Shown one piece after another: positions 10,809 to 20,160 of a stretch of DNA of 64,000 nucleotides. Under the pieces are notes generated by a model. The model was not told where the DNA came from and did not search any database. It was given only the letters and a program-made list of their open reading frames with translations. The stretch comes from an uncultured Bacteroidia bacterium (GTDB lineage Bacteria > Bacteroidota > Bacteroidia > Bacteroidales > Prolixibacteraceae). Both the position numbers and the translations under genes were made by a program. Position 1 is the first letter of the stretch. Each line of letters begins with the position of its first letter. Location of the stretch: NCBI GenBank assembly GCA_903905505.1, contig CAIVGL010000078.1, positions 62,001 to 126,000 on the forward strand. Reading direction: 5' to 3'.

Positions 10809-10811
10809 ATC

Positions 10812-10850
10812 AAAAGGGTCATCAACTGAAAAAACGTTGATGACCCTTTT
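10812..10850 (+). terminator. Intrinsic terminator after the tandem pair
   Basis: A perfect 15-base inverted repeat (left arm AAAAGGGTCATCAAC at 10812-10826, right arm at 10836-10850) has a 9-base loop and ends in TTTT. It starts 4 bases after the stop codon of copy 2 and closes the two-gene unit. Confidence 0.9.
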
Positions 10851-10965
10851 CTCTATCCGTTTAAAATTTAAGGAAACGTATGCGATTTTTGATCTTTTCG
10901 ACCTTGTGAATTTGTGAAAAGCGTAAAATCACTGTCTCTGCATGAATAAAGTTTGAAGCAACTCT

Positions 10966-10996
10966 TTTGCATTGATTTATTATTGTACTACTTTTG
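10966..10996 (+). promoter_or_regulatory. Bacteroidota primary-sigma promoter of the RND transporter
   Basis: A -33 TTTG at 10966-10969 and a -7 TACTTTTG at 10989-10996 are separated by exactly 19 bases, matching the TTTG-N19-TAnnTTTG consensus. The -7 box lies 65 bases before the ATG at 11062. It shows that the transporter is transcribed separately from the glycan genes upstream. Confidence 0.75.
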
Positions 10997-11061
10997 GCAT
11001 CGCTAACCTAATCATTATTCGACCAACAAATAATCTTAATTAGCCCGAACTAGCTAGCACA

Positions 11062-13440
11062 ATGTTTACAAAAATATCTAAGCTCTTACTCCGTAATCGG
11101 CTAACAGTCATTGTTATCCTTGCTTTATTCACAGCCTTTATGGGCTATGAAGCACAGAGTGTGAAATTGTCGTACGAGAACACCACCCTTCTTAGCCCTA
11201 GTGATAGTGCGATGGTCGATTACCAAAAGTTCAAAGATATCTATGGTGAAGATGGTAATGTATTGATGATTGGGATCAAAAATCCAGATATATTCAAGCT
11301 TGAACAGTTTAATGCCTGGTATGACCTGGCCAATGAGATACGAAAAATCGAAGGTGTTGAAGAGGTTGTAAGCATAACCAGAGGATTAAACCTCTCGAAA
11401 AATGAAGCTAAACATCAATTTGATTATTATCCATTAGTCAAAAGCCGACCAACTCAGCAGTCTCAGGTTGATAGTTTAAGAAACACCCTTTTAGGCCTTA
11501 AATTTTACGAAGGGATGCTTTACAATAAGCAGACCAACGCTACCTTAATGGCGATCTCCTTAAACAGAAAGATAATCGTTGATAAGCGAAGGATAAACTT
11601 GGTGGCTGGCATTGTGAGTGCTGCAACAGCCTACGAAAAGCGTTTCAATACACCAATGCACTATTCGGGTATGCCTTATATCCGAACGATCATGATGAAG
11701 AAAGTCAAGTCGGAGCTTTTTATTTTCATCTTGATGAGTATTGGAATCTCGGCACTTATCATGTATCTATTTTTCAGATCGATCAAAGTGGTGCTGAGCT
11801 CTCTGCTTATAGTGGCGATAAGCATCGTGTGGGTATTAGGAACTACCGTATTATTCAACTTTAAAATATCCATTCTAACCGGTGTTATCCCCTCATTAAT
11901 TGTCATTATCGCGATCGAGAACTGCATCTATATTCTGAATAAATACCATTGGGAATACCGCAGTCATGGAAATAAAATACGTGCCTTAATACGAGTCGTT
12001 CAACGTATTGGATTTGCCTCACTCATGACCAATGCAGCAACGGCACTGGGCTTTGCAGCGTTTATCTTAATCAGCAATCAGATGCTTCGTGAGTTTGGGA
12101 TTATTACAGCGCTGAACATCATGCTAGAATATGTCCTTTGCATCACGCTACTGCCTATTATTTTCAGCTTTATAGACCCCCCAACAGAGAAGCATGTCAA
12201 ACATCTGGACAGTAATTTCTTCGGAGCTATTATTGATAAGATTATCTATCTGATCAGTCATCGCAGAAATCTCATTTATGGTATTGCCGGGGTATTGCTT
12301 TTAATTGGAAGTCTTGGCGTGAGTATGATGAAAACATCGGGTAAGATTGTCGATGATTTTCAGCATGATGACCCAATCTATTTAGATCTTCAATTTTTCG
12401 AAAATAATTTTGGAGGGGTCATGCCTTTTGAGATCTCTATTGATACCAAAAAGAAAAATGGGGTATTGACTGGGGCAACATTAGATAAGATCAATGAATT
12501 TCAGAAGGTTGTGAATCGTTACCCTGAATTTTCAAAACCTCTTTCGATCGTAGAATTATTTAAGTTTTCGAAACAAGCCTACTTCGGAGGTGACTCGAAT
12601 ATGTATTCTATGCCAAGTCCTATTGAGAAAGGGTTTATTTTGGGTTATCTTCCTAAAGAGAAGAACGGAAAGCAAAGTAATCTTCTCTACTCCTTTTTAG
12701 ACAGCACCAAGAGATATACACGTGTTAGTTATCAGATGGCTGATATTGGTACGAACCATATGGATTCTCTAATGGCCATGATTCATCCGAAGATAGATAG
12801 CATATTTAGCCCCTCAAAATACAACGTAACGGTAACTGGGAATAGTGTGATCTTCGCTCGAGGCACAAACTTTCTAATTCGAAATTTATTTGAGAGTGTC
12901 CTAATCGCGATTTTTATGATCTCGCTATTAATGGCCTTTTTGTTCTCCTCATTTCGTATGATCCTGGTATCTATGATTCCAAATATTATTCCGTTGTTAA
13001 TCACGGCAGCAATCATGGGATTCACCGGTATTCCGATTAAGCCATCAACGATAATCGTGTTTAGCATTGCTTTGGGGATTTCGGTAGATAATGCGATTCA
13101 GTATCTTTCGCGTTACCGTCATGAGCTCAAAGTTACCAATGGCGCCATCAAAGAATCGGCTATCAACGCCCTTCACGAGGCAGGCTTTAGTATGATCTAT
13201 ACCAGTATTGTTCTAGTACTTGGATTTAGCGTATTTATTATCTCTGGCTTTGGCGGCACTCAGGCACTAGGAATACTAATCTCCACGACGCTGTTAATCG
13301 CCATGTTTTTTAACATCCTGGTACTTCCATCGTTGCTGCTTACGCTCGATAAACGGATGACAAGCAAAGCCTTTATTGAGCCAATCGTTGAGATCTACGA
13401 CGACGAAGATCTGAATGAATACGACAGCACCAAAAAATAA
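11062..13440 (+). CDS. MMPL/RND-superfamily transporter
   Basis: This 792-residue inner-membrane protein has the RND layout in two halves: a transmembrane helix near residue 15, a large periplasmic loop, then five clustered helices (about 220-370), with the pattern repeated (helix near 410, loop, helices about 620-770). GISVDNAIQYLSRY in the second half and its counterpart IVIIAIENCIYILNKYHWE in the first are the charged TM4-like motifs expected for proton coupling. The length and the absence of an adjacent membrane-fusion protein or TolC fit the MMPL/patched-like branch rather than tripartite drug pumps. The substrate, perhaps lipid-like in this branch, is unknown. It is flanked by glycan genes but has its own promoter. 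Confidence 0.9.
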   Translation: MFTKISKLLLRNRLTVIVILALFTAFMGYEAQSVKLSYENTTLLSPSDSAMVDYQKFKDIYGEDGNVLMIGIKNPDIFKLEQFNAWYDLANEIRKIEGVEEVVSITRGLNLSKNEAKHQFDYYPLVKSRPTQQSQVDSLRNTLLGLKFYEGMLYNKQTNATLMAISLNRKIIVDKRRINLVAGIVSAATAYEKRFNTPMHYSGMPYIRTIMMKKVKSELFIFILMSIGISALIMYLFFRSIKVVLSSLLIVAISIVWVLGTTVLFNFKISILTGVIPSLIVIIAIENCIYILNKYHWEYRSHGNKIRALIRVVQRIGFASLMTNAATALGFAAFILISNQMLREFGIITALNIMLEYVLCITLLPIIFSFIDPPTEKHVKHLDSNFFGAIIDKIIYLISHRRNLIYGIAGVLLLIGSLGVSMMKTSGKIVDDFQHDDPIYLDLQFFENNFGGVMPFEISIDTKKKNGVLTGATLDKINEFQKVVNRYPEFSKPLSIVELFKFSKQAYFGGDSNMYSMPSPIEKGFILGYLPKEKNGKQSNLLYSFLDSTKRYTRVSYQMADIGTNHMDSLMAMIHPKIDSIFSPSKYNVTVTGNSVIFARGTNFLIRNLFESVLIAIFMISLLMAFLFSSFRMILVSMIPNIIPLLITAAIMGFTGIPIKPSTIIVFSIALGISVDNAIQYLSRYRHELKVTNGAIKESAINALHEAGFSMIYTSIVLVLGFSVFIISGFGGTQALGILISTTLLIAMFFNILVLPSLLLTLDKRMTSKAFIEPIVEIYDDEDLNEYDSTKK

Positions 13441-13473
13441 TCGGAATACGAATTCAGACTTTTCAGCAGCTTC

Positions 13474-16155
13474 TTATTTAACCGTGCAAGAGGTTTTAGT
13501 TACCGGAGCTTGAGGCAGACCTGAGATCACTTTAAGAATCTGCTCTCCGATACCAATCTTGTAACCGGAAGAGAACAGAAAGATATTCCCAGACTGATCG
13601 GCCAAGACAACCAGAGGCATCATATCTTTCAACCCTTCGCCATAAATATCGGTTAGTGCTTTCAAGATGTTACCCTTTTGATCGACACCCACCAGTTTTT
13701 GATTAGGCAAGAGGTAAGTCTTTAAAACAACAGCCTGAGAGACTTTATCCGCAGCCATCGCAAAAATAAATTCGCCTCCCCACTTATTCAAATGATTGGC
13801 ATACGGACCTAGATCATTGAGAATATGTTTAGACGGCTCTTGCTCTGGATTGAGAAGGATAATTACGGAGCTTTTGGAAGCCACTAAATCATTTAGACTG
13901 GACACTTTATCGGTTGATAAATCTTGAAAATTCAGTTGGCTAAGATTAAGCTTACCTGTTGGCTTAAGCACACCCGATTGCTTACGCAGCTCAATGGCAA
14001 CGGTTGTCGTCTTTGATTTCTCAATGGTAAAGAAGGTCATATTACTTAACACGGAACCATCTTGTTGTCTATTTCCAGTTACCAAGCCATAATGACCAAT
14101 ATCCAATTGAATAGGATCTTTCGACTCACTTAAAGCTTTACCTTCAGGAAAATCAAGTGTTCGGTAGAACCCATTTTTCAGATAAGCGATGGTGAAATGC
14201 ATGGCATATTGAGGTGTCACTCCATTGTTTTTATTTACTAACGTCAAGAACCCTTTTTCAGGTTGTACGGCGGTCATATTTTCAAATCCAGCACGCAACC
14301 ACGATCCATTTTTATAATATTCAGGCTGACGATTCTCAGGGTTTAAGCGGGCAGGGATATTGAAAGTACGACAAGCAGCCACAAAGAAGATATCTCGTGA
14401 AAGTGGGTCTGCAACCCTTAAGTTGTATACCCCCTTAGGTGAAAGAGGTGCACGTGAATGCTTATTTGAAACTGTATTAATGGTAATATTTTGTCGAATC
14501 CAACTTGAGAGTTGTGTGGCGTCGGTAATGGCTGATGATCCTAAACTCTGATAAAGAAAGCTCCTCCAGGGGGTAAGCATCTCCAGATCAATGCGAGGTG
14601 AAAGGATATAACGCGTATAAATCTCTTTGGATAGACCTGCTTGACGAACAGTTGACTTATTCGCTTGAAGTAGATGATCAGTTAGAATAGCTTCTGGAGT
14701 ATCACTAAAATCCTTATCAGCGATCTGAACTAGCAACTCCAGTAAGTTTTCACGTTTCAGACCTGCATTTTTCTCAAGATAACGGGAAAGATCCGCCCAG
14801 TTTCCATAACTCAGTTTAAAGAACCGAGTAAGTGTATCGAAAGGTAGTTTGTTTTTAGCCGCAAAGGCAGCAATATAGCTGGAATCTTTAAACGTATGCA
14901 TATACGCACTTCGGATCTCATTCTCTTTTCCATTTCGACGAGCATTCTCTTTACTCGCCTTTTCCGATACCGTCACCTTAATTTTAGCAGCATGGGGCGG
15001 AATAAAATCATAAGAGACCTTTTTCTCATTCGGCACTCGTTGATTCAGAACCAGATCAAGGGTATCGGATGCCGGCACAGAAAATTTCTGGAAAGCAAAT
15101 TTTCCATTCTTAGAGGCCCAGACTACTAAATCGCCCAGACCTGTTAGCAAGGTACTAATCCCATTGGAAGCGGTGTAATTGGTGGAGATCGGGTAATATT
15201 CTGCATAATTATAAAGTTGATATTCAACTTTGGCACTATCAACCTTCAGCCCTTTAGCATCCTTAACCCGAACAACAATCTTCTTCACTGGGGCATAGTT
15301 CGCCGTCAGGTTTAACTCCGAAAAACGGTCGTCAGCTTGAATGACTGGATCAGCGCCAAAATAACGACCATATGCTCTTGTATGGACCAACATCGCGCGA
15401 CTTGCAGGCTCACTAAACCAGCCCACATTCAAATCAGCATCTGGCTCACAAGCACCCATAAAATTCCATTTCCCATCGATACAAACCTCTACCCAAGCAT
15501 GATTATCATCGGAATGTGCCCAACGTGGCGTATAAACTTGGCGAGCAGGAATACCCGCAGTACGCAAAGCTGTTACCGTAAATGTTGACTCTTCACCACA
15601 GCGACCAAAAGATTTCTTCACGGTACTTAAAGGGGCACTGGTACGTGAATCAGTACCTCGATAGTTGACCTTCTCGTGACACCAATGGTTGATCTCCAAC
15701 GCTGCATCTTTCATGCTTAACCCTTTTATACGAGCCTTAATCTCAGGATACATAACAGCTCTGAAATCATCAAGATTTTCATTATTAACCCTTAATGGCA
15801 AGACAAAATGGAGAAAATCACCTTCGGAAATCTTCTTTCCCCAAGGCATTTCTTGCAATGCCAATAAACTTAACTGAGCATTCTTAAGAAAGAACTCAGG
15901 TTTATAATCGGCCAAATCGCTTAATGGCATATAAGCATATAAAAATTCTAAGGCTTGCTTTTCGCTTTGCGCTAAAGGACGATTAAATACATCCCAAAAG
16001 GGAACCAAGTTTTTTGAGGTAAGCTCTTTCTGAACCTTTAACATTCGTTGAATATCGGCTAAACGTGCAGGATCCTTGATTAAAACCTGACCAGAGACAA
16101 AAGAGGAAAAAAGCGTAATAAGCAAAAAGCCAATAAGAAATTTTGTGCGATGCAT
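13474..16155 (-). CDS. Exported transglutaminase-fold protein, PNGase-like active-site pattern
   Basis: This 893-residue protein starts at ATG 16155, directly before the signal peptide (MHRTKFLIGFLL... VSGQ). A longer frame to 16317 would overlap the upstream gene by about 120 bases. Residues about 150-260 form a transglutaminase-like domain: GRCGEES (C186), DNHAWVEV (H219), then GACEPDAD (E237, D239). RCGE, H.WxEV and CE are also found in eukaryotic peptide:N-glycanase, where the last motif reads D.CE; here the Asp position is Gly234. A second, degenerate copy at about 565-605 (APLSPKGVYN...CRTFNIPARL) lacks the Cys. Residues about 760-890 resemble a thioredoxin fold without CxxC. It is the last gene of the GH29-ROK-GH2-glycosidase operon. 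It may be a deglycosylating amidase, a protease or a structural protein. Confidence 0.88.
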   Translation of the reverse strand: MHRTKFLIGFLLITLFSSFVSGQVLIKDPARLADIQRMLKVQKELTSKNLVPFWDVFNRPLAQSEKQALEFLYAYMPLSDLADYKPEFFLKNAQLSLLALQEMPWGKKISEGDFLHFVLPLRVNNENLDDFRAVMYPEIKARIKGLSMKDAALEINHWCHEKVNYRGTDSRTSAPLSTVKKSFGRCGEESTFTVTALRTAGIPARQVYTPRWAHSDDNHAWVEVCIDGKWNFMGACEPDADLNVGWFSEPASRAMLVHTRAYGRYFGADPVIQADDRFSELNLTANYAPVKKIVVRVKDAKGLKVDSAKVEYQLYNYAEYYPISTNYTASNGISTLLTGLGDLVVWASKNGKFAFQKFSVPASDTLDLVLNQRVPNEKKVSYDFIPPHAAKIKVTVSEKASKENARRNGKENEIRSAYMHTFKDSSYIAAFAAKNKLPFDTLTRFFKLSYGNWADLSRYLEKNAGLKRENLLELLVQIADKDFSDTPEAILTDHLLQANKSTVRQAGLSKEIYTRYILSPRIDLEMLTPWRSFLYQSLGSSAITDATQLSSWIRQNITINTVSNKHSRAPLSPKGVYNLRVADPLSRDIFFVAACRTFNIPARLNPENRQPEYYKNGSWLRAGFENMTAVQPEKGFLTLVNKNNGVTPQYAMHFTIAYLKNGFYRTLDFPEGKALSESKDPIQLDIGHYGLVTGNRQQDGSVLSNMTFFTIEKSKTTTVAIELRKQSGVLKPTGKLNLSQLNFQDLSTDKVSSLNDLVASKSSVIILLNPEQEPSKHILNDLGPYANHLNKWGGEFIFAMAADKVSQAVVLKTYLLPNQKLVGVDQKGNILKALTDIYGEGLKDMMPLVVLADQSGNIFLFSSGYKIGIGEQILKVISGLPQAPVTKTSCTVK

Positions 16156-16198
16156 AGTTGATATGTTTAAAAGTTTATTCTTTAAGTTAAGTAGTAAA

Positions 16199-17500
16199 TT
16201 AATCTTTAGTCCAATTTTCAAGCAGTAAGATAGCGCTATAAAGAACGCCAGCCTCACCTCTAAAGGTACCAGATCCGCGAGGTTTATTATCGACCGAATA
16301 CCATTCATAAAATCCATTGTTGTCTTTCACCCGTTTAACCATCGGTTGAATTTGCTCATACGCTTCTTGGATAAAGCCAAAGCGAACTAACTGCTGAATC
16401 ATTCTCCCACCAAACCAAGTCCAGTCGCCACCGTTTTGATAGCTATATTCCGGATTCATTATTTTATTGGCGAAGAAGCCTTTAGGATACGGAGGATAAA
16501 GTGTGAGTCCGATAGATCCTGCACCAGCTAATTTTACTCGCTTGATCATCTCTTGAATAGAGGCATGAATCTCCTCTTTATTTAGCAATCCAGCCTCGAT
16601 AGCTATTGTCGTTCCACCGAAATAATAGATATTCTTTTCATCAAAATCTTTCGGAAATGGAGATCCTTTCTCAAGATAGAGATGAGGAATAAATTTTTGA
16701 TTTTTAGCATCCCAGAGATATTTTCGGCAATTCTGGAAGATCGACTGATACACTGAATTCCATTTTTCTTGGTGGTTAGGAATGAGTTTTGCTAAGTCAT
16801 TAAGAGCAATTAAAAACATCGCATTATCATAAATATCAATGGCTGGATGGGTGCTTGCATCCAACACGACGCCCCATCCATGCTCTGGCTGAACATCGCC
16901 CCAATCGGCAGTAGTCGCACCAACTAATAATCCATATTTCTTATTCAATCGGTTTTTCAATAGAAAGTCGACAGCCCATTCTAGGCGCTCTCCCACTTTC
17001 TTATCCCCAATTTGCTCCTGCAAGATCGAGCTGTCACCAGTCAATGTCACATATTTAGACACCGCTTGAATCAACGAGCTCTCTTGATCGGTCTCCACGG
17101 TATTTTTATGACCGGCATAGCGAGGCTCAAGTTTTGAATAATAAAAATCGTAGTTCGACTTACCCACTTTATCGATTGGCGTAAACCCATCCAAAATATT
17201 TCCATTATCGCCTTGCATGCGAAAGAAAACCAGCAAATTCTCTTTTAACACCGCCTTTTCATTGACTTTAGAGGCGAGTTCGATGAAGGTATTAAAATCA
17301 CGAATCCACACTTCGCGGTAGCCATCACCGGCATTAAACCCAGCTTTCATCACCTCGAGTGCCTTAGTCTTCACAAACTGGAAATAGGCATTTGTCTTGA
17401 TCTGACTTTTCAGCGCATCTTGCGATGACTGAGCATTAACAGATACAGAACCAAGACTTACGAAGAAAAAAACGAAGATCAACAACCAAGGTTTTTTCAT
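16199..17500 (-). CDS. Exported (alpha/alpha)6 six-hairpin glycosidase
   Basis: This 433-residue protein starts at ATG 17500, one base after the upstream GH2 stop codon, with a signal peptide (MKKPWLLIFVFFF... VNAQ). The body is helical, with the motifs GYREVWIRDFNTFIE (about residue 60), ETDQESSLIQAV, DIYDNAMFLIALND, NGGDWTWFGGRMIQQL and a terminal GEAGVLYSAILLLENW. These are typical of six-hairpin glycosidases such as glycogen-debranching, GH37/GH63, GH15 or GH125 enzymes. I cannot fix the CAZy family. In this operon, trimming an alpha-linked glucose or mannose from an N-glycan is a reasonable guess. The conserved Asp in IRD and the late Glu in RGEAG are candidate catalytic or binding residues. 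Confidence 0.82.
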   Translation of the reverse strand: MKKPWLLIFVFFFVSLGSVSVNAQSSQDALKSQIKTNAYFQFVKTKALEVMKAGFNAGDGYREVWIRDFNTFIELASKVNEKAVLKENLLVFFRMQGDNGNILDGFTPIDKVGKSNYDFYYSKLEPRYAGHKNTVETDQESSLIQAVSKYVTLTGDSSILQEQIGDKKVGERLEWAVDFLLKNRLNKKYGLLVGATTADWGDVQPEHGWGVVLDASTHPAIDIYDNAMFLIALNDLAKLIPNHQEKWNSVYQSIFQNCRKYLWDAKNQKFIPHLYLEKGSPFPKDFDEKNIYYFGGTTIAIEAGLLNKEEIHASIQEMIKRVKLAGAGSIGLTLYPPYPKGFFANKIMNPEYSYQNGGDWTWFGGRMIQQLVRFGFIQEAYEQIQPMVKRVKDNNGFYEWYSVDNKPRGSGTFRGEAGVLYSAILLLENWTKD

Positions 17501-17501
17501 T

Positions 17502-20111
17502 TTATTCGAATTTAAAAACAGTGTTTTTAACGTTCCAACCTTCAGCCGCAAATGATAATGATTTAGATGAATTCATAACCTGAGAATAGTCAACCTCGAT
17601 ATCCTTGGATTCTCCTGGGAATAAGGTGATGTAATTATCGGAGAAGAACACAGGGAGGGCGAGCTCACCACGATCACCTTGTAGAACTTTCAGACGGATA
17701 AAAAAGGCTGTCTCAGTTCCAGGATTCACTAGATGAACGATCTTCTTACCCTTCGCTGCCGATTTAACTTGGGCATTAATGGCTGTCGTTTTAAGGTTAT
17801 TCAGTTGAATATAGCTCTTGCCTGGTTTTGAAAGCCAATAGATGTTTTCGTCTTGAACGGCTTTTGCCTGATCTAGCACTTGAAGTCTGAGGAAGTAGAC
17901 CTCATCATCAGTTTTTGGCATGGTCACCTTGCCTACATTAGAGATCACATTTGCGCCAACGGTAGTTTTAATCTTTTCAGAAGTCAACACACGACCATGA
18001 ATATCCATCTGCTCCACCACAACAGTCAAATCACGCAGTTCCTTAACCGTTTGATTTACTAAGCAAACAGCTGAATCATTTAAATTTAATTGAACATGGA
18101 TCGGTTTTGCACCATGTTGATAGCCATAGAAACCGCCGTTCTGCTCCAGAAAAACATCATAAAACTGTCCTCGTAAGGCGGTCCAAGGATTTTGAGTCTT
18201 CCAGACTAACATACCAGTATAGATCTTCCACATCCCAGCATTAAAACCTTCCTGAAGGGCCCTATACTGCTCGTAATTAACAATTTGTGCTTTTTTACAA
18301 AAATCCACTATCTCAAGGGCCTTGCCATAGTTATCAATATAATCCTGGTATTTTATGTATTTATGATAGACCCATACTGGATTTATCAATTCTTTAGTTG
18401 GCACTAAGAGGTCCTTTTCTTCCATTATTTTACGCATCGTCTCTACGTTTGGAACACCTACAGAACCCAATTCTGGGTTAAAAGCAAATGATTTAACGGT
18501 AAAAAAGCTGAGTGGATTTTGGATGGTATACGGACCGTCACCATTTACTCCGGCTTCATTTTTCGATATATCATCAGAGGTAGATTGGTCTAAATAGTAG
18601 CGAGTTGGATCAAATTTAGGAAAGACCTCATTTTTCAGTTTGGCATCAATATCCGCTGGAGGAGGATATTCGTTTCCTCCACACCAAAGGTAAAGACTAG
18701 GATGATTACGTAACATCTTTGTCTGATCGACCACCGTAGAAATAAATAGCGAGTGGTTATCTGGATAGGCACGTCTGCGATCTTGACTCTCCTTTTTCAT
18801 TGGATCGAACCAGCGTCCGTTACAGTCACCGGAGATGTAAAGATCTTGCCATACTAAAAGACCATATTTATCACAAGCATCATAAAAATCAGGTCGTTCG
18901 GTCATGGAGCCTCCCCAGACTCGAATCATATTCATATTCATCTGAGCGTGCATCCGAACATCGGCATCATAACGTTCAGGAGAAAGACGAAGCAAAGCAT
19001 CTGAGGCAATCCAGTTGCCACCCTTAATAAAAATATCCTGACCATTGATTGAAAATACTCGGGCATTCAACTTAGAATCAAAATGTGTAGAGGTCTGCCG
19101 AATACCAAAAGTTACTTTTTCTTGATCTGACAAAGACCCATCCTGTTTCTTAAATGAAAACTCTAGGTTATACAGTGGATGGTCGCCGGTTCCATTAGGC
19201 CACCAAAGTTTTGGGTTCTGGATTTTAAACTCAGGCAGACTAACCGATATTTTTTCTCCTGCAGGAATTGAAATCTTTTTCGACACTTCTACAGAGCCGA
19301 ACCGAGCAAAAAGAGTTCCTGATTGCGTTGTTAAAGAACTATTTAAGAGATCGGCAGATGTAAGAATCGTTGCGGGTTCTTGCTTGCCTTCAGGAACGCG
19401 CTTGCCAGGAACAAGGGTCTGAACAAAAGGATCCAAAAGATCAACAGATCCTGTGGTTTCAATGCTCACCTCATCCCAAATTCCCGTATTTCGATCTTTA
19501 ATCGGACAGATCCAATCCCATCCAGCAGTAAACTGCATCGTTACGGACCTGGCTATGGTGCCATCGCCACCTTGACCATTTGGTGCTCCAACAGGATCTG
19601 GAGGATGCACCAAAACAGCTAAACGATTGGAGCCATTTGTGAGATAAGGGGTAATCAGATATTTCTCGCGTAAAAACATCCCTTGGTGATTATCGGGATT
19701 AATTTTCTGTCCGTTTACAAACAGTTCAGCCGAATAGTTGATCCCTCGGAATTTTAACCAAACTTGATCCCCATTATTTACTTTTGGAAGGTTGAACTCA
19801 TTGAAGAACCAGTAAGTATAGTGTGCAGCTCCGACCTCATAGATATCGGGTATTTGCTCGTTATTCATCCCAAAGAAAGGATCTGGAACTTTGCCATTGT
19901 GCAGCAAAGTCGTAAGCACCGTGCCGGGTACCACAGCATCCATCCAGTCGTAAAGTTTAAAATCTTTATTCGATATAATGGTCCCATCGACCACTAGTTC
20001 ACTCGCCTTTTTAGCTTTCCAACCTTTATTTAGTATTTGTGTTTCGTGCTGTGCAAAAGCGATATTCGATAAAACAAGAAAGATTAATGGAGTCAAAAAT
20101 TTCAATTTCAT
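17502..20111 (-). CDS. GH2 beta-mannosidase / endo-beta-mannosidase-like enzyme
   Basis: This 869-residue exported protein has a signal peptide (MKLKFLTPLIFLV...AFAQ). The layout is that of GH2: an N-terminal jelly-roll sugar-binding domain, immunoglobulin-like domains, a TIM-barrel core (FIKGGNWIASD, MIRVWGGSMTERPDFYD) and C-terminal beta domains. The acid/base is E481 in LWCGGNE and the nucleophile is probably E547 in NPELGS. Overall it resembles the exo-glucosaminidase / mannosylglycoprotein endo-beta-mannosidase branch of GH2 rather than beta-galactosidases. Removing the core Man-beta-1,4-GlcNAc unit of N-glycans would fit the neighbours. It sits 49 bases after the ROK kinase and 1 base before the next gene, so it belongs to one operon. 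Confidence 0.9.
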   Translation of the reverse strand: MKLKFLTPLIFLVLSNIAFAQHETQILNKGWKAKKASELVVDGTIISNKDFKLYDWMDAVVPGTVLTTLLHNGKVPDPFFGMNNEQIPDIYEVGAAHYTYWFFNEFNLPKVNNGDQVWLKFRGINYSAELFVNGQKINPDNHQGMFLREKYLITPYLTNGSNRLAVLVHPPDPVGAPNGQGGDGTIARSVTMQFTAGWDWICPIKDRNTGIWDEVSIETTGSVDLLDPFVQTLVPGKRVPEGKQEPATILTSADLLNSSLTTQSGTLFARFGSVEVSKKISIPAGEKISVSLPEFKIQNPKLWWPNGTGDHPLYNLEFSFKKQDGSLSDQEKVTFGIRQTSTHFDSKLNARVFSINGQDIFIKGGNWIASDALLRLSPERYDADVRMHAQMNMNMIRVWGGSMTERPDFYDACDKYGLLVWQDLYISGDCNGRWFDPMKKESQDRRRAYPDNHSLFISTVVDQTKMLRNHPSLYLWCGGNEYPPPADIDAKLKNEVFPKFDPTRYYLDQSTSDDISKNEAGVNGDGPYTIQNPLSFFTVKSFAFNPELGSVGVPNVETMRKIMEEKDLLVPTKELINPVWVYHKYIKYQDYIDNYGKALEIVDFCKKAQIVNYEQYRALQEGFNAGMWKIYTGMLVWKTQNPWTALRGQFYDVFLEQNGGFYGYQHGAKPIHVQLNLNDSAVCLVNQTVKELRDLTVVVEQMDIHGRVLTSEKIKTTVGANVISNVGKVTMPKTDDEVYFLRLQVLDQAKAVQDENIYWLSKPGKSYIQLNNLKTTAINAQVKSAAKGKKIVHLVNPGTETAFFIRLKVLQGDRGELALPVFFSDNYITLFPGESKDIEVDYSQVMNSSKSLSFAAEGWNVKNTVFKFE

Positions 20112-20160
20112 TGAAGAAATATTTAATATTAGATTAGGTTTTATAGGTTTATTTTAATGG

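Noticed and set aside
10993..11009. TTGGCATC as a sigma-54 -24 element before the transporter
   Set aside because: No GC at the -12 position, and the bases are explained by the primary-sigma -7 box.
16156..16317. N-terminal extension of the transglutaminase-fold protein
   Set aside because: It overlaps the upstream glycosidase gene and lies before a clear signal peptide at 16155.
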